A stretch of 64,000 nucleotides of DNA from Lysinibacillus contaminans (GCF_001278945.1 NZ_LGRV01000001.1:1-64000), one strand, 5' to 3'. Counted from the stretch's first letter, positions 14,087-26,877 are shown. Translations and numbers: made by a program. The notes: generated from the letters alone by a model not told the origin.

Positions 14087-14655
14087 TGACTGCACCAACC
14101 AAAATTGCCGTGTTTGCTTCAGGCAGCGGCAGTAATTTTCAAGCGATTCAAGAAGCAATAGAACATGGAGAGTTAAATGCGAAAGTCGCGCTTGTTGTCA
14201 CAGACAAGCCTGGCGCATTTGTCGTAACACGTGCTGAAAGCTTTGATATACCAGTATTAGCGTTAAGTCCGAAAGAGTTTGCGTCGAAAGTAGATTACGA
14301 GACTGCTATTATTGAAGCGTTACGCGAATGTGGCGTCGAGTGGGTAGTTCTAGCTGGCTACATGCGCTTAATTGGCGAAGTGTTGTTAGCGGCTTATCCG
14401 CAGCGTATCGTCAATATCCATCCTTCATTATTACCTTCTTTTCCAGGTAAAGATGCCATCGGACAAGCAATGGACCACGGTGTCAAAGTAACTGGAGTAA
14501 CAGTTCACTTTGTCGATGAAGGTATGGATACGGGTCCAATTATCGCACAGGCTGCTGTACCAGTTGTTGTTGGTGATCGCGTAGCGACAGAAACGGCGAT
14601 TCATAAAGAAGAACATTCGTTGTATACAACGGCATTGCAGCAATTATTTAAATAA
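14086..14655 (+). CDS. purN: Phosphoribosylglycinamide formyltransferase PurN
   Basis: A 189-residue folate-dependent GAR transformylase. FASGSGSNFQAI at residues 9-20 binds the phosphate, and NIHPSLLPSFPG near 109-120 holds the catalytic Asn-His. A downstream GMDTGPI carries the catalytic aspartate. It overlaps purM by one base. The 87-bp gap to purH contains an imperfect hairpin (arms near 14662-14673 and 14694-14705) that could adjust downstream expression. Confidence 0.96.
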   Translation: MTAPTKIAVFASGSGSNFQAIQEAIEHGELNAKVALVVTDKPGAFVVTRAESFDIPVLALSPKEFASKVDYETAIIEALRECGVEWVVLAGYMRLIGEVLLAAYPQRIVNIHPSLLPSFPGKDAIGQAMDHGVKVTGVTVHFVDEGMDTGPIIAQAAVPVVVGDRVATETAIHKEEHSLYTTALQQLFK

Positions 14656-14742
14656 CTAAGATTGAAGTGGGTAGTTCGCTCTACAATGACCTAAACCCGC
14701 TCAATCATACATTCGAAAGAGACAAATTAGGAGGATTTTGTT

Positions 14743-16269
14743 GTGACAAAACGTGCATTAATTAGTGTTTCAGATAAAGCAGGTATTTTAGAATTTGCGA
14801 AGGAATTAGTCGCATTAGGTTATGAAATTTTATCAACTGGCGGTACGAAAAAAATGCTACAAGACAACAATGTAGCAGTAACAGCTGTTGATGAAGTAAC
14901 AAAGTTCCCAGAAATTTTAGATGGCCGAGTGAAAACATTAAACCCAATGATTCACGGTGGATTATTAGGGAAGTTTGACGATGCGAGCCACCAAGCTCAA
15001 ATGAACGAGCATGGCATCGAGCCAATCGAAATCGTGTGTGTAAACCTTTACCCATTCGTTGAAACAATTTCAAAGCCTAATGTTACATGGGACGATGCAA
15101 TCGAAAATATCGATATCGGTGGACCAACAATGCTACGTTCAGCAGCGAAAAACCACCAATACGTTACAGTCATTGTTGATTCGAATGACTATGCTCATGT
15201 ATTAGAGGAGTTAAAGACTGACGGTAAGACAACTATTGAAACACGAAAAAAATTAGCTGCAAAAGTATTCCGTCATACAGCGGCTTATGATTCATACATC
15301 TCTAATTACCTAACAGAAGAAGAGTTTCCTGAAAGCTTAACACTAACTTATGAGTTAAAACAAAACCTTCGCTATGGTGAAAATCCTCACCAAAAAGCAG
15401 CGTTTTATCAAAAACATCTTGGTTCTGATTTCTCGTTAGCTTATGCTACACAATTACATGGGAAAGAATTATCATACAATAACATCCAAGATGGTAATGC
15501 AGCACTTCAAATCGTAAAGGAATTCGAAATGGCAGCTGCAGTAGCAGTGAAACATATGAATCCTTGCGGTGTTGGTACTGGCGCAACATTAGAAGAGGCA
15601 TTTGATAAAGCATATGCAGCAGATCCAACATCAATTTTCGGCGGTATTATCGCACTTAACATGGAAGTAGACGTAGCAACTGCTGAAAAACTAAGCCATA
15701 TTTTCTTAGAAATTATTATTGCGCCATCATTCTCACAAGAAGCGCTTGATATTTTAACGCAAAAGAAAAATATTCGCTTATTAACAATTCCATTTGCGCA
15801 AGAAAAACAAGATAAATTCAATGTTGTTTCTGTTGAAGGTGGTTTACTAGTACAAGAGCCAGACCGCCACTGCTTTGTAGATGCGGATATTAAAGTAGTA
15901 ACAGACCGTGAACCAACTGAACAAGAGTGGGAAGCATTACAACTTGGCTGGTCAGTTGTGAAACATGTGAAATCGAATGCAATAGTTGTAACAGACGCAC
16001 AAATGACATTAGGAGTTGGTGCTGGTCAAATGAATCGTGTCGGCGCAGCGAAAATTGCGTTTGAACAAGCGGGTGAAAAAGCAAAGGGTGCAGCACTTGC
16101 CTCTGATGCGTTCTTCCCAATGGGCGATACTGTCGAGGCAGCTGCAGCAGCTGGTATTACAGCAATTATCCAACCAGGTGGCTCTATTAAAGACCAAGAT
16201 TCGATCGATAAAGCAAATGAATACGGCATCGCGATGGTATTTACTGGCGTACGTCATTTCAAACATTAA
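14743..16269 (+). CDS. purH: Bifunctional AICAR transformylase / IMP cyclohydrolase PurH
   Basis: A 508-residue bifunctional enzyme for the last two steps to IMP. The N-terminal MGS-like cyclohydrolase domain begins with LISVSDKAG and includes [11 protein letters not shown]. The C-terminal transformylase domain carries KHMNPCGVG near 269-277 with the catalytic Lys-His, and a late [15 protein letters not shown] is the start, with TAGGAGG eight bases before it. The purH-purD gap contains a strong hairpin. Confidence 0.97.
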   Translation: MTKRALISVSDKAGILEFAKELVALGYEILSTGGTKKMLQDNNVAVTAVDEVTKFPEILDGRVKTLNPMIHGGLLGKFDDASHQAQMNEHGIEPIEIVCVNLYPFVETISKPNVTWDDAIENIDIGGPTMLRSAAKNHQYVTVIVDSNDYAHVLEELKTDGKTTIETRKKLAAKVFRHTAAYDSYISNYLTEEEFPESLTLTYELKQNLRYGENPHQKAAFYQKHLGSDFSLAYATQLHGKELSYNNIQDGNAALQIVKEFEMAAAVAVKHMNPCGVGTGATLEEAFDKAYAADPTSIFGGIIALNMEVDVATAEKLSHIFLEIIIAPSFSQEALDILTQKKNIRLLTIPFAQEKQDKFNVVSVEGGLLVQEPDRHCFVDADIKVVTDREPTEQEWEALQLGWSVVKHVKSNAIVVTDAQMTLGVGAGQMNRVGAAKIAFEQAGEKAKGAALASDAFFPMGDTVEAAAAAGITAIIQPGGSIKDQDSIDKANEYGIAMVFTGVRHFKH

Positions 16270-16308
16270 TTAAAAAATTCATCAATCAATTAATATACAG
16301 ACACTTTA

Positions 16309-16336
16309 ACCGAGATGGTGGTACATCTCGGTTTTA
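16309..16336 (+). terminator. Hairpin between purH and purD, possible attenuator
   Basis: A perfect 9-bp stem ACCGAGATG/CATCTCGGT with a 6-nt loop is followed by a short T run. Since purD continues the operon, it is probably a partial terminator or an mRNA stabiliser that lowers purD expression. Confidence 0.6.
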
Positions 16337-16360
16337 CTTACAAAGGGAGGGTTTTTCCAC

Positions 16361-17617
16361 ATGAACGTATTAGTAATTGGAAGCGGTGGTCGTGAGCATG
16401 CAATTGCCAAACAATTTAGCATTTCTCCATCCGTAGAAAAAGTATTCGTAGCACCAGGTAATGACGGGATGCGTGGTGACGCGGAAGTAGTAGCAATTGA
16501 TGCAATGGATTTTGCAGGACTTGCACAATTTGCAAAAGAAAACGCAGTAGTTTTAACCTTCGTTGGCCCAGAGCAACCACTTGCAGCTGGTATCATAGAC
16601 TTCTTCACAGAGCGTGGCTTACGTGCATTTGGTCCGACGAAAGCAGCAGCTCAAATTGAAGGTAGTAAATCATACGCAAAAGAAATTATGAATAAATACA
16701 ATATCCCAACTGCTGCACACGAAACATTTACAGAAGCTGATCAAGCAGTAGCATATATTAAAGAGCAAGGTGCACCAATTGTTATTAAAGCGGACGGATT
16801 AGCAGCTGGTAAGGGTGTTATCGTGGCGATGACGGAAGAAGAAGCGATTGAAGCCGTGCAAGATATGATTGGAAATCAACGCTTCGGAGAATCATCATCT
16901 CGCGTTGTTGTGGAAGAATTCTTAGACGGCGAAGAATTCTCATTTATGTCGTTTGTTCATAAAGGTCAAATTTATCCGATGGTGATTGCACAGGACCACA
17001 AACGTGCATATGACGGCGATCTAGGTCCCAACACTGGTGGTATGGGCGCCTATTCGCCAGTTCCACAAATTTCACAGGACGTTGTAGACCAATCTTACAA
17101 AGAAATTGTTGAGCCAACAGTAGCCGCAATGGAACAAGAAGGCGTGTCGTTCACTGGGATTTTATATGCAGGCTTAATTTTAACGAAAAACGGTCCGAAA
17201 GTAATTGAGTTCAACGCACGTTTCGGTGATCCTGAAACACAAGTGGTGTTACCGCGTATGGCATCTGATTTTGGTGCATTCATGACAGCCTTAATGGATG
17301 AAAAACCATTCGATTTACAATGGTCAGATGAAGCAATGCTGGGTGTAGTTATTGCAGCTGCAGGATATCCTGGAGATGTTGAAAAGGGCAATGCATTACC
17401 AAATCTAGCTGCGCTTTCTACTTCGCACGATGTGTTCCATGCAGGGACAAAATTAGTAGACGATAAGTTTGTCGGTAACGGCGGGCGTGTGCTATTAGTG
17501 GGTGCAAAAGCAGCAACATTAAAAGAAGCGCAAGAAAAAGTGTATGCAGGTATTGCGACTGAAGAATGGACAAACTTCTTCTTCCGTAAAGATATCGGCT
17601 GGCGAACATTTAAATAA
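16361..17617 (+). CDS. purD: Phosphoribosylamine-glycine ligase PurD
   Basis: A 418-residue ATP-grasp enzyme that joins glycine to phosphoribosylamine. NVLVIGSGGREHAIA is the N-terminal phosphate loop, ADGLAAGKGV near 144-153 is the ATP-grasp loop, and EFNARFGDPETQ near 284-295 is the metal site. GGGAGG precedes the ATG. It is the last gene of the operon, followed by a terminator shared with the convergent gene. Confidence 0.97.
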   Translation: MNVLVIGSGGREHAIAKQFSISPSVEKVFVAPGNDGMRGDAEVVAIDAMDFAGLAQFAKENAVVLTFVGPEQPLAAGIIDFFTERGLRAFGPTKAAAQIEGSKSYAKEIMNKYNIPTAAHETFTEADQAVAYIKEQGAPIVIKADGLAAGKGVIVAMTEEEAIEAVQDMIGNQRFGESSSRVVVEEFLDGEEFSFMSFVHKGQIYPMVIAQDHKRAYDGDLGPNTGGMGAYSPVPQISQDVVDQSYKEIVEPTVAAMEQEGVSFTGILYAGLILTKNGPKVIEFNARFGDPETQVVLPRMASDFGAFMTALMDEKPFDLQWSDEAMLGVVIAAAGYPGDVEKGNALPNLAALSTSHDVFHAGTKLVDDKFVGNGGRVLLVGAKAATLKEAQEKVYAGIATEEWTNFFFRKDIGWRTFK

Positions 17618-17686
17618 TTTATACGTAACTGCATTAATTGAAGCCAGTTCTAATGTTTTTTGTAGCCAACGCTTTAACTTCGCTTC

Positions 17687-17728
17687 AAAAAAAGGCATGT
17701 CTCGAATACTTATGAGACATGCTTTTTT
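17687..17728. terminator. Bidirectional terminator between purD and the convergent DUF2892-like gene
   Basis: A 9-bp stem GCATGTCTC/GAGACATGC is flanked by A-rich and T-rich runs on both sides, so it can end transcription from either direction. Confidence 0.88.
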
Positions 17729-17729
17729 G

Positions 17730-18203
17730 CTAAGAAGGATTCTGTGAGTTATTTGTAGAATTTTTAGTGTCTGAGGAGTTTTGCTTATTTGTTTCAGTGT
17801 TATTATTCTTTTTAGTGTCCGAGGAATTTTGCTTATTTGTTTCGGCGTCGGTGTCGCTTGTTTGTGTAGACCCTGATTTAGTATCAGTGTTACTACTTGA
17901 AAAAGCAGATGAGAAATCTTGCATTAATTTGCTGATGTTCTCGGGTGTTATAGAATTTTGACCACTGAACATACTTTGCATAGTAGTCGTCATGGCACTT
18001 TGCATATTGGTATTAAGCATTGCCTTTGTAGGGCAATATTTGAAAATACCTTCTGCCATTTTCATGGCACCAAGAGTAATCATTAATTTTCCTGATAGAC
18101 AGTCAGAATTTCGTGAAACTTTGGCGATTCCAAACGCGGTCATACTTGTGCCGACCATAAAACGACAAAAAGCATTTCTATCACTTAAATTGGACTGTTG
18201 CAT
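17730..18203 (-). CDS. DUF2892-like membrane protein with low-complexity tail
   Basis: A 157-residue protein of unknown function. Residues about 15-65 (FMVGTSMTAFGIA, then GKLMITLGAMKMAEGIF and KYCPTKAM) resemble the YgaP/DUF2892 two-helix membrane domain, including its C-P ending. The rest is polar, rich in Ser, Thr, Asn, Gln and Asp, with a repeated ETNKQNSSDTK. AAAGGAGGT precedes the ATG. The tail is probably extracytoplasmic and disordered. The family assignment is moderate, and the DNA repeat in the tail may vary between strains. Confidence 0.65.
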   Translation of the reverse strand: MQQSNLSDRNAFCRFMVGTSMTAFGIAKVSRNSDCLSGKLMITLGAMKMAEGIFKYCPTKAMLNTNMQSAMTTTMQSMFSGQNSITPENISKLMQDFSSAFSSSNTDTKSGSTQTSDTDAETNKQNSSDTKKNNNTETNKQNSSDTKNSTNNSQNPS

Positions 18204-18394
18204 TCTAAATTACCTCCTTTAGTTTTAGTGAAAAATGATAAGAGTACACTTTGCTTTACGAAAGTGCTGTGTTACGATTGAAGCAAGATAACTGCAAAAG
18301 CAAAAAATATAACGCGCTTATGCGATAGTAGTATGTGTTATTTAGAGTGATTTACACAATGAAATTTTACGTAATATAGGAAGGAGCGTTTTTG

Positions 18395-20116
18395 ATGAAC
18401 CCGGTATGGAAAATTACAGAACTTCGTCAACAGTTAGCCGTAATAGATGGAAAGCAAGCACCGGATATTGTTTTAAAAAATGCACGTTATTTGCACAGCA
18501 TGTTAAAACAGTGGATTGAAGGTAATATTTGGATTTTGGGTGATCGCATTGTCTATGCAGGCGACAAAATGCCTCCTTTAATAGAAGGAACTGAAGTAGT
18601 AGATTGCACTGGAAAAACAATTGTGCCAGGTTATATTGAGCCGCATGTTCATCCGTCTCAGCTTTATCACCCGCAGTCATTTGCAGATTTTTGTGGCCAG
18701 TTTGGAACAACAACATTTATAGCAGATAATTTAAGCTTTGCTTTATCTTTAAAAAATAAGAAAGCGTTTTCAATATTAGATGATTTGAAAAAGTTACCTT
18801 TTTCGTTTTATTGGTGGACGCGATTTGATTCGCAGACGGAGATGGAGCAAGAGGAGGAAATTTTCTCGAATACATCGATTTTAGAATGGTTAGAGCGTGA
18901 TGATGTTGTACTTGGTGGTGAATTAACGGGTTGGCCACGTTTATTACATGGCGATGACCAAATGCTATACCGTATGCAGATGGCAAAGTGCATGGGTAAG
19001 AAGATTGAAGGGCACTTTCCAGGGGCATCAGAACGTACATTAGCACGCATGAAGTTACTCGGTGCAGACGGCGACCATGAAGCAATGACAGTAGAGGAAG
19101 TGGAACGAAGAATAGTGCAAGGATTTGCGGTAACGCTTCGACATTCATCGATTCGTCCAGATTTACCCGATCTATTAAAGGGGATTGTGGAAAAAGAACT
19201 TCCTATTTTCGATCATTTAATGATGACAACAGATGGCTCTACTCCCATGTTCCATCAAGATGGTGTCATGGATAAATGTATTCAGGTGGCATTAGATGCT
19301 GGCGTACCAGCAATTGATGCGTACCAAATGGCCTCATATAATGTAGCGCGCTATTATAATATGTCGAATTTACATGGCTTTATCGCAACTGGGCGCTTTG
19401 CTTCGCTAAATATTTTACAAGATGAGTGGCATCCTGTTCCGGAAAGCGTGCTATCGAAAGGCGTTTGGTTAAAGCGTAATGGAGAGCGTGTACTAAGGCT
19501 AAGGAAGGTTGATTACTCGGCGATTCCGGAATTTAATTTGGATTTTAGCCTTTCAGCAGAAAATTTCCAGTTTTCAATGCCATTTGGAATTGAAATGGTG
19601 AATGATGTCATTACAAAGCCGTACAACTCAACGATTTCAAAGGAAAGACAACTTTCAAATCATGATGAATGCTATTTAATGCTCATCGATCGAAAAGGTA
19701 AATGGCATGTTAATACGATGATTAAAGGCTTTGCTACAGATGTTCAAGGACTCGCATCTTCTTATTCGTATACAGGTGATATTTTACTCATCGGTAAAAA
19801 TATAGACGACATGGAGAAGGCATTTGAAGAAATGAAAGCAATGCGAGGTGGAATTGTACTCATTGAAAAAGGTGAAGTTGTAGCTACCCTGCCACTTACG
19901 ATTGGTGGGTTGTTATATGATGGTAATGTTGAAGAATTAATAGAGAAAGAGATTGCTTTAAAACGAGCTTTAACAGACCGAGGCTATCATCTTGGAGACG
20001 CTATTTACTCGCTAGCATTTTTACAATCGACTCACTTGCCTTATATACGTATTACCCAAAAGGGCATTTTTGATGTTATGAAAAATAAGTTATTATTGCC
20101 AGCGGTTATGCTTTAA
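18395..20116 (+). CDS. yerA: Putative adenine deaminase-like amidohydrolase (YerA)
   Basis: A 573-residue metal-dependent amidohydrolase related to adenine deaminase. GYIEPHVHPSQ carries the H-x-H metal pair typical of the superfamily, with later GHFPGAS and LLGADGDHEAM matching the adenine-deaminase pattern. In B. subtilis yerA follows purD in the same way. True adenine deaminase activity has not been shown for all members, so the substrate is uncertain. The ATG at 18395 is preferred over the adjacent TTG because AGGAAGGAG lies eight bases upstream. Confidence 0.82.
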   Translation: MNPVWKITELRQQLAVIDGKQAPDIVLKNARYLHSMLKQWIEGNIWILGDRIVYAGDKMPPLIEGTEVVDCTGKTIVPGYIEPHVHPSQLYHPQSFADFCGQFGTTTFIADNLSFALSLKNKKAFSILDDLKKLPFSFYWWTRFDSQTEMEQEEEIFSNTSILEWLERDDVVLGGELTGWPRLLHGDDQMLYRMQMAKCMGKKIEGHFPGASERTLARMKLLGADGDHEAMTVEEVERRIVQGFAVTLRHSSIRPDLPDLLKGIVEKELPIFDHLMMTTDGSTPMFHQDGVMDKCIQVALDAGVPAIDAYQMASYNVARYYNMSNLHGFIATGRFASLNILQDEWHPVPESVLSKGVWLKRNGERVLRLRKVDYSAIPEFNLDFSLSAENFQFSMPFGIEMVNDVITKPYNSTISKERQLSNHDECYLMLIDRKGKWHVNTMIKGFATDVQGLASSYSYTGDILLIGKNIDDMEKAFEEMKAMRGGIVLIEKGEVVATLPLTIGGLLYDGNVEELIEKEIALKRALTDRGYHLGDAIYSLAFLQSTHLPYIRITQKGIFDVMKNKLLLPAVML

Positions 20117-20125
20117 CATGATTCA

Positions 20126-20165
20126 GCATTCATCCCCCAGATTTCATAAATAGTGGGATGAATGC
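20126..20165 (+). terminator. Inverted repeat after yerA
   Basis: A perfect 11-bp stem GCATTCATCCC/GGGATGAATGC with an 18-nt loop lies 10 bp after the yerA stop. No T run follows, so it may stabilise the transcript or act as a weak terminator. Confidence 0.5.
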
Positions 20166-20256
20166 AATCTATAAAATGGCAACTACAATTACGCTGTGGC
20201 GTAATTAATCATTATACATAATTTGAACGTAATTGATTTGAGGGAGGAAATTGTCT

Positions 20257-21300
20257 GTGTTGAAATCAAATAAAATATTTATGGCATTAGCATTTAGCGC
20301 TTTGTTCATCGGGGGATGTTCAAAGGAAAAAGAAGAGGATGTAACACCGAAAGAAGAAGAACAGGCTGTTGAGGAAACTGTTGAAGAAGAGGTACATTTA
20401 GCACCGCTGACAGGAGAAGTCGTTGAAGAAGAAGTAACGCAGCGTCCGATTATCGTGACAGTGAATAATCATCCTCAAGCACGCCCACAGTCTGGCCTAG
20501 CTGAAGCGGATGTTATCTATGAAATGCTTGCTGAAGGTAATGTAACTCGCTTTTTAGCAGTCTATCAAAGTGCATTACCTGAAACAGTAGGGCCAGTGCG
20601 AAGTGCACGTAATTATTTCGTCGATATTGCCAAAGCATATGATGCATTTTACATTGCACATGGTTATAGCCCTGAGGCGAAATCGATGCTTACCAACAAC
20701 GTAGTCGATAATATTAATGGAATGAATTATGACGGTACTTTATTTAAACGCTCGAAGGATCGTGTGGCACCACATAATTCTTATATTTCTTCAGAAAACA
20801 TATTAAAAGGAGCGGAAAAAGTAGGCGCTTCAATGAATTACAGTGAAAAAGTAGTTCAGGCTTTTTATGAACAAGGTGAACATGGTAAGATAGGCATTGA
20901 AACTAGTCAAGTTGACGTTTACTATGGGAATAATAAGTCCTTCCATAATACGTATGTGTACGATCATCAAAACAATCTTTATGAACGACAATCGGGTGGC
21001 GTAACCACACAAGATATGCTGACAGGTGAAGCATTAACATTTGCGAATGTATTATTTTTCGAAATGAAGCATCAAACAATTGATGATGTAGGTCGCCAAG
21101 ATATTGATCTAACATCTGGTGGAAATGCTTACGTATTTCAGAATGGCTATTTAAGAGAAGTCAAATGGGCAAATGTCGATGGAATTCCAATGGCTGTTGA
21201 AGAGTCTGGAGAGCTAGTAAAGCTAATGCCAGGGAAGTCTTGGGTTCATTTCGTACCAGCCTCACCGGGGTTACAAGCAATAGTGAAAACACAACCTTAA
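20257..21300 (+). CDS. yerB: DUF3048-family lipoprotein YerB
   Basis: About 347 residues. The N-terminus is a lipoprotein signal with lipobox FIGGC, then an acidic Glu-rich linker, then a DUF3048 domain containing RPIIVTVNNHPQARPQSGL and VGPVRSARNYFVDIA. It is exported and anchored to the outer face of the membrane; its function is unknown. AGGGAGG at 20241 is too close to TTG 20251, so GTG at 20257 is the better start. yerC follows 15 bp later. Confidence 0.85.
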   Translation: MLKSNKIFMALAFSALFIGGCSKEKEEDVTPKEEEQAVEETVEEEVHLAPLTGEVVEEEVTQRPIIVTVNNHPQARPQSGLAEADVIYEMLAEGNVTRFLAVYQSALPETVGPVRSARNYFVDIAKAYDAFYIAHGYSPEAKSMLTNNVVDNINGMNYDGTLFKRSKDRVAPHNSYISSENILKGAEKVGASMNYSEKVVQAFYEQGEHGKIGIETSQVDVYYGNNKSFHNTYVYDHQNNLYERQSGGVTTQDMLTGEALTFANVLFFEMKHQTIDDVGRQDIDLTSGGNAYVFQNGYLREVKWANVDGIPMAVEESGELVKLMPGKSWVHFVPASPGLQAIVKTQP

Positions 21301-21315
21301 AGGGAGGAAAGCTAC

Positions 21316-21633
21316 ATGCAAATCGAAAAAATTCGGGGTCATCAAACGGAGCAATTATTTAAAGCAGTGTTAGAACTTAAAGATATTGAAGAATGCTATA
21401 AGTTCTTTGATGACTTATGTACGATTAGTGAGATTCAATCGCTGGCACAACGTTTTGAAGTTGCGCATTTATTACGTTTGAAGAAAACATATGAATCCAT
21501 TAAAAAAGAAACGGGCGCAAGTACTGCAACCATTTCCCGTGTACGCCGTTGTTTTGATTATGGGAATGATACATATGATGAAATGCTAGGTCGTCTGTAT
21601 CCGGAAGAAAAACCATTCCAAGCACCGAAATAG
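21316..21633 (+). CDS. yerC: TrpR-like DNA-binding protein YerC
   Basis: A 105-residue YerC/YecD-family protein with a TrpR-type helix-turn-helix. The segment TISEIQSLAQRFEVAHLL followed by SIKKETGASTATISRVRRC (residues 62-80) is the DNA-reading unit. There is no ligand domain. AAAGGGAGG is upstream of the ATG. It is close behind yerB and ends at a terminator, so the two probably form one unit. Its targets are unknown. Confidence 0.87.
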   Translation: MQIEKIRGHQTEQLFKAVLELKDIEECYKFFDDLCTISEIQSLAQRFEVAHLLRLKKTYESIKKETGASTATISRVRRCFDYGNDTYDEMLGRLYPEEKPFQAPK

Positions 21634-21659
21634 TAGCTTCATAAATGTGTCAATAGAGA

Positions 21660-21697
21660 GACTGGGTAGAACTTCTGCTCAGTCTTTTCATTTTTTT
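21660..21697 (+). terminator. Terminator after yerC
   Basis: The stem GACTGGGTAGAA with TTCTGCTCAGTC (two G-U pairs) is followed by TTTTCATTTTTTT. Confidence 0.85.
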
Positions 21698-21766
21698 GTC
21701 GTGTTGCTTCGGCTATACTTATAGATGAATATATATAAATAGAAAAGCTAGATAGGTGGTATATGG

Positions 21767-22456
21767 ATGGAGTATTTAGAGTGGAGACATGTGTTCAAGC
21801 TAGACCCAGCAAAAGAAATTTCTGATGAGGCATTAGAAAAAATTTGTGAATCAGGCACGGATGTCATCCTAGTCGGTGGCACAGATGGTATTACCCTTGA
21901 TAATGTGCTCGATTTATTAGTGCGTGTACGTCGTTTTACAGTCCCTGTCGCATTGGAAATTTCAACGGTTGAATCAGTTACACCAGGATATGATTATTAT
22001 TTTATTCCAACAGTATTAAACAGTGATGACCCAAAATGGATTAAAAACTTACATCATGAGGCCATTAAAGAGTACGGTGATATTATGGTGTGGGAAGAGC
22101 TTGTAGCTGAAGGATATTGTATTTTAAATCCTGATTGTAAAGTGGCTAAAGAAACAGGTGCAAACACTGATTTATCTGTTGATGACGTTATTGCATATGC
22201 GCGTTTGGCTGAAAATTTCTTTAAACTCCCGGTATTTTATGTAGAATATAGCGGCATGTATGGCGATATTGAAATTGTACGTGCTGTGAAAAATGAATTG
22301 AATCATACAAAGCTCTTTTACGGTGGAGGTATTACGTCTGCAAAACAAGCAGAGGAGATGGCTAAGTATGCAGACACGGTGGTTGTCGGCAATATTATTT
22401 ACGACGATTTAAAAGCTGCACTTGCCACTGTTAAGGCTGTAAAAAGTACGATATAA
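21767..22456 (+). CDS. pcrB: Heptaprenylglyceryl phosphate synthase PcrB
   Basis: A 229-residue TIM-barrel prenyltransferase joining heptaprenyl diphosphate to glycerol-1-phosphate at the membrane. [10 protein letters not shown], the phosphate-binding [11 protein letters not shown] near 166-176 and YGGGI near 190-194 fit the PcrB family. TAGGTGG lies eight bases before the ATG. It lies just upstream of pcrA, as in B. subtilis. Confidence 0.92.
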   Translation: MEYLEWRHVFKLDPAKEISDEALEKICESGTDVILVGGTDGITLDNVLDLLVRVRRFTVPVALEISTVESVTPGYDYYFIPTVLNSDDPKWIKNLHHEAIKEYGDIMVWEELVAEGYCILNPDCKVAKETGANTDLSVDDVIAYARLAENFFKLPVFYVEYSGMYGDIEIVRAVKNELNHTKLFYGGGITSAKQAEEMAKYADTVVVGNIIYDDLKAALATVKAVKSTI

Positions 22457-22459
22457 TTA

Positions 22460-22473
22460 AGAACAAACGTTTG
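22460..22473 (+). promoter_or_regulatory. LexA (DinR) box-like site before pcrA
   Basis: AGAACAAACGTTTG matches the Bacillus LexA box CGAACRNRYGTTYG at 13 of 14 positions (only the first base differs). It lies in the pcrB-pcrA gap, a fitting place for SOS control of pcrA and ligA. No clear -35/-10 pair was identified beside it. Confidence 0.6.
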
Positions 22474-22590
22474 TACATCTTCGTTCAGCTGGCGTTAGTA
22501 CGCTTGCTAAATGAAGTTAAACTCTCAGAATGCATTTTTTCTGCGTAAAAGCGGAAAATGTGCTGAGGCGATTTTAATAGGTGGTGCGAA

Positions 22591-24840
22591 ATGGAACAGT
22601 TAACGAAAAATTTATTAGTAGGAATGAATCCTGAGCAAGAAAAAGCGGTGAAAACGACAGAAGGGCCGCTACTTATTATGGCAGGCGCTGGATCGGGAAA
22701 AACGCGCGTGCTAACGCATCGTATTGCATATTTAGTTGTGGAAAAAGAAGTTTATCCATCTAAAATTTTAGCCATTACATTCACGAATAAAGCAGCACGT
22801 GAAATGCGTGAACGTATTGATGCTATCCTTGGGAATGGGACAGGTGATAGCATGTGGGTATCGACTTTCCACTCAATGTGTGTGCGTATTTTACGCCGTA
22901 ATATCGATCAAATCGGCATGTCAAAAAACTTCTCAATTTTAGATTCAACTGATCAGTTGTCAGTTGTAAAAAATGTCTTAAAGGAAGAAAATATTGATTC
23001 AAAACGTTTTGAGCCTCGCGCAATTTTAAATGCCATTAGCTCAGCAAAAAATGAATGTATTACAGCAGATGAATTCGCCGCAAATATGAATGAACATAAT
23101 CCGTATGAAAAAACAGTAGCTACGGTATACAAAGGCTATGAAAAACGCCTGCGTCGCAATCAATCACTTGATTTTGATGATTTAATCATGACGACGATTA
23201 CTTTATTTAAGCGTGTTCCAGAAGTATTGGAATACTACCAAAACAAGTTTCAATATATTCATGTCGATGAATACCAAGATACGAACAAATCACAGTATTT
23301 ACTTGTGAAACTATTAGCGAAGAAATTCCAAAATATTTGTGTTGTAGGGGATTCTGACCAATCCATCTATCGCTGGCGTGGAGCGGACATTGGAAATATT
23401 TTATCGTTTGAAAAGGATTATCCGAATGCAAAGGCTATCATGCTAGAGCAAAATTATCGTTCAACAAAACGCATCCTGCAAGCGGCAAATGACGTCATTC
23501 AAAATAATACGACGCGCTATCCAAAAGAGTTGCGTACGGATAATGCTGAAGGCGAAAAAATAGCGATGTACAAAGCGTACAATGAACAAGAAGAAGCGCA
23601 GTTTGTCGTGCAAACCATTCAACAGTTAATCGACAAAGAAAATCGTACACTTGACGATTTTGCTATTCTTTATCGAACGAATGCGCAGTCGCGTGTTATG
23701 GAGGAAGTGCTCGTTAAGTCCAATATGAGTTATCAAATCGTCGGTGGTACGAAGTTCTATGATCGGAAAGAGATTAAGGATTTACTGGCTTATTTACGTT
23801 TAATCGCTAATAACGATGATGATTTATCGCTAGCGCGTATTATCAATGAGCCAAAGCGTAGTATTGGGGCAACTTCTTTTGAAAAGATGGCACGTTATGC
23901 AATTGATCAAGATCGCTCCATTTTCGACGCGATGAATGATTTATTTTTTATGGGACTAACAGGGAAGGCGGCAGCATCCGCAGAGCATTTTTATGCGATG
24001 ATCAAAGGTTTCACAGAAATGCAGGAATATTTATCAGTAACCGAGCTAGTGGAGCAAGTGATTGAGAAGTCTGGCTATCGTGCAATGCTGCAAAATGAAA
24101 AAACAATTGAAGCAGAAAGTCGCTTAGAAAATATTGAAGAGTTTTTATCTGTTACAAAAGCTTTCGAAGAGCGTAGTGAGGATAAGACACTCATTAGCTT
24201 CTTAACTGATCTTGCGCTGGTGGCAGATATTGATGCGCTTGACAAAGAGGACACGTCTAAAGGAAGTATTATTTTAATGACGATGCATGCCGCTAAAGGT
24301 TTAGAATTCCCTGTTGTATTTATTATCGGAATGGAGGAAAATATTTTCCCGCATTCGCGTTCCCTTGATGATAACGATGAGATGGAAGAAGAACGGCGCT
24401 TAATGTATGTTGGCGTGACGCGCGCAGAAGAACGATTATATTTAACGTGTGCCGGTTCACGTACGATTTTTGGGCGTACGAGCTATAATAATGCTTCACG
24501 TTTTTTACGTGAGATTTCAGCGGATATTACAGAATCAATTTCTAAAAGTGGTAGTAATCTTGATGTGCCGTTTGCATCTAGCAATCGTTCGAATGGTTAT
24601 AAAAAACGGTCACTTGGTGAGGTACAGCAAACTAAGCCAGCGTCAGCGCGTCTACAATCAACAGGGGGCGACCAGTTTGGCTGGAAGGCTGGCGATAAAG
24701 CAGTCCATAAAAAATGGGGCACCGGCATGGTCGTTAGTGTAAAGGGTGAGGGTGATGGAACAGAGCTAGATATTGCATTCCCACAACCAATTGGTATTAA
24801 ACGATTACTAGCACAATTTGCACCAATCGAAAAAGCGTAA
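22591..24840 (+). CDS. pcrA: ATP-dependent DNA helicase PcrA
   Basis: A 749-residue superfamily 1A (UvrD/Rep) 3'-5' helicase used in repair, plasmid replication and clearing stalled RNA polymerase. The Walker A AGAGSGKT is at 31-38. DEYQDTN (motif II), [13 protein letters not shown] (motif III), [16 protein letters not shown] and [12 protein letters not shown] follow in order. The last 45 residues ([13 protein letters not shown]) form the Tudor-like domain that contacts RNA polymerase. TAGGTGG is upstream. ligA starts 14 bp after the stop. Confidence 0.97.
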   Translation: MEQLTKNLLVGMNPEQEKAVKTTEGPLLIMAGAGSGKTRVLTHRIAYLVVEKEVYPSKILAITFTNKAAREMRERIDAILGNGTGDSMWVSTFHSMCVRILRRNIDQIGMSKNFSILDSTDQLSVVKNVLKEENIDSKRFEPRAILNAISSAKNECITADEFAANMNEHNPYEKTVATVYKGYEKRLRRNQSLDFDDLIMTTITLFKRVPEVLEYYQNKFQYIHVDEYQDTNKSQYLLVKLLAKKFQNICVVGDSDQSIYRWRGADIGNILSFEKDYPNAKAIMLEQNYRSTKRILQAANDVIQNNTTRYPKELRTDNAEGEKIAMYKAYNEQEEAQFVVQTIQQLIDKENRTLDDFAILYRTNAQSRVMEEVLVKSNMSYQIVGGTKFYDRKEIKDLLAYLRLIANNDDDLSLARIINEPKRSIGATSFEKMARYAIDQDRSIFDAMNDLFFMGLTGKAAASAEHFYAMIKGFTEMQEYLSVTELVEQVIEKSGYRAMLQNEKTIEAESRLENIEEFLSVTKAFEERSEDKTLISFLTDLALVADIDALDKEDTSKGSIILMTMHAAKGLEFPVVFIIGMEENIFPHSRSLDDNDEMEEERRLMYVGVTRAEERLYLTCAGSRTIFGRTSYNNASRFLREISADITESISKSGSNLDVPFASSNRSNGYKKRSLGEVQQTKPASARLQSTGGDQFGWKAGDKAVHKKWGTGMVVSVKGEGDGTELDIAFPQPIGIKRLLAQFAPIEKA

Positions 24841-24854
24841 GCGGAGGAAACTAA

Positions 24855-26855
<2,001 letters not shown>

Positions 26856-26877
26856 AACAGTAAAGGGGTATTTAATA

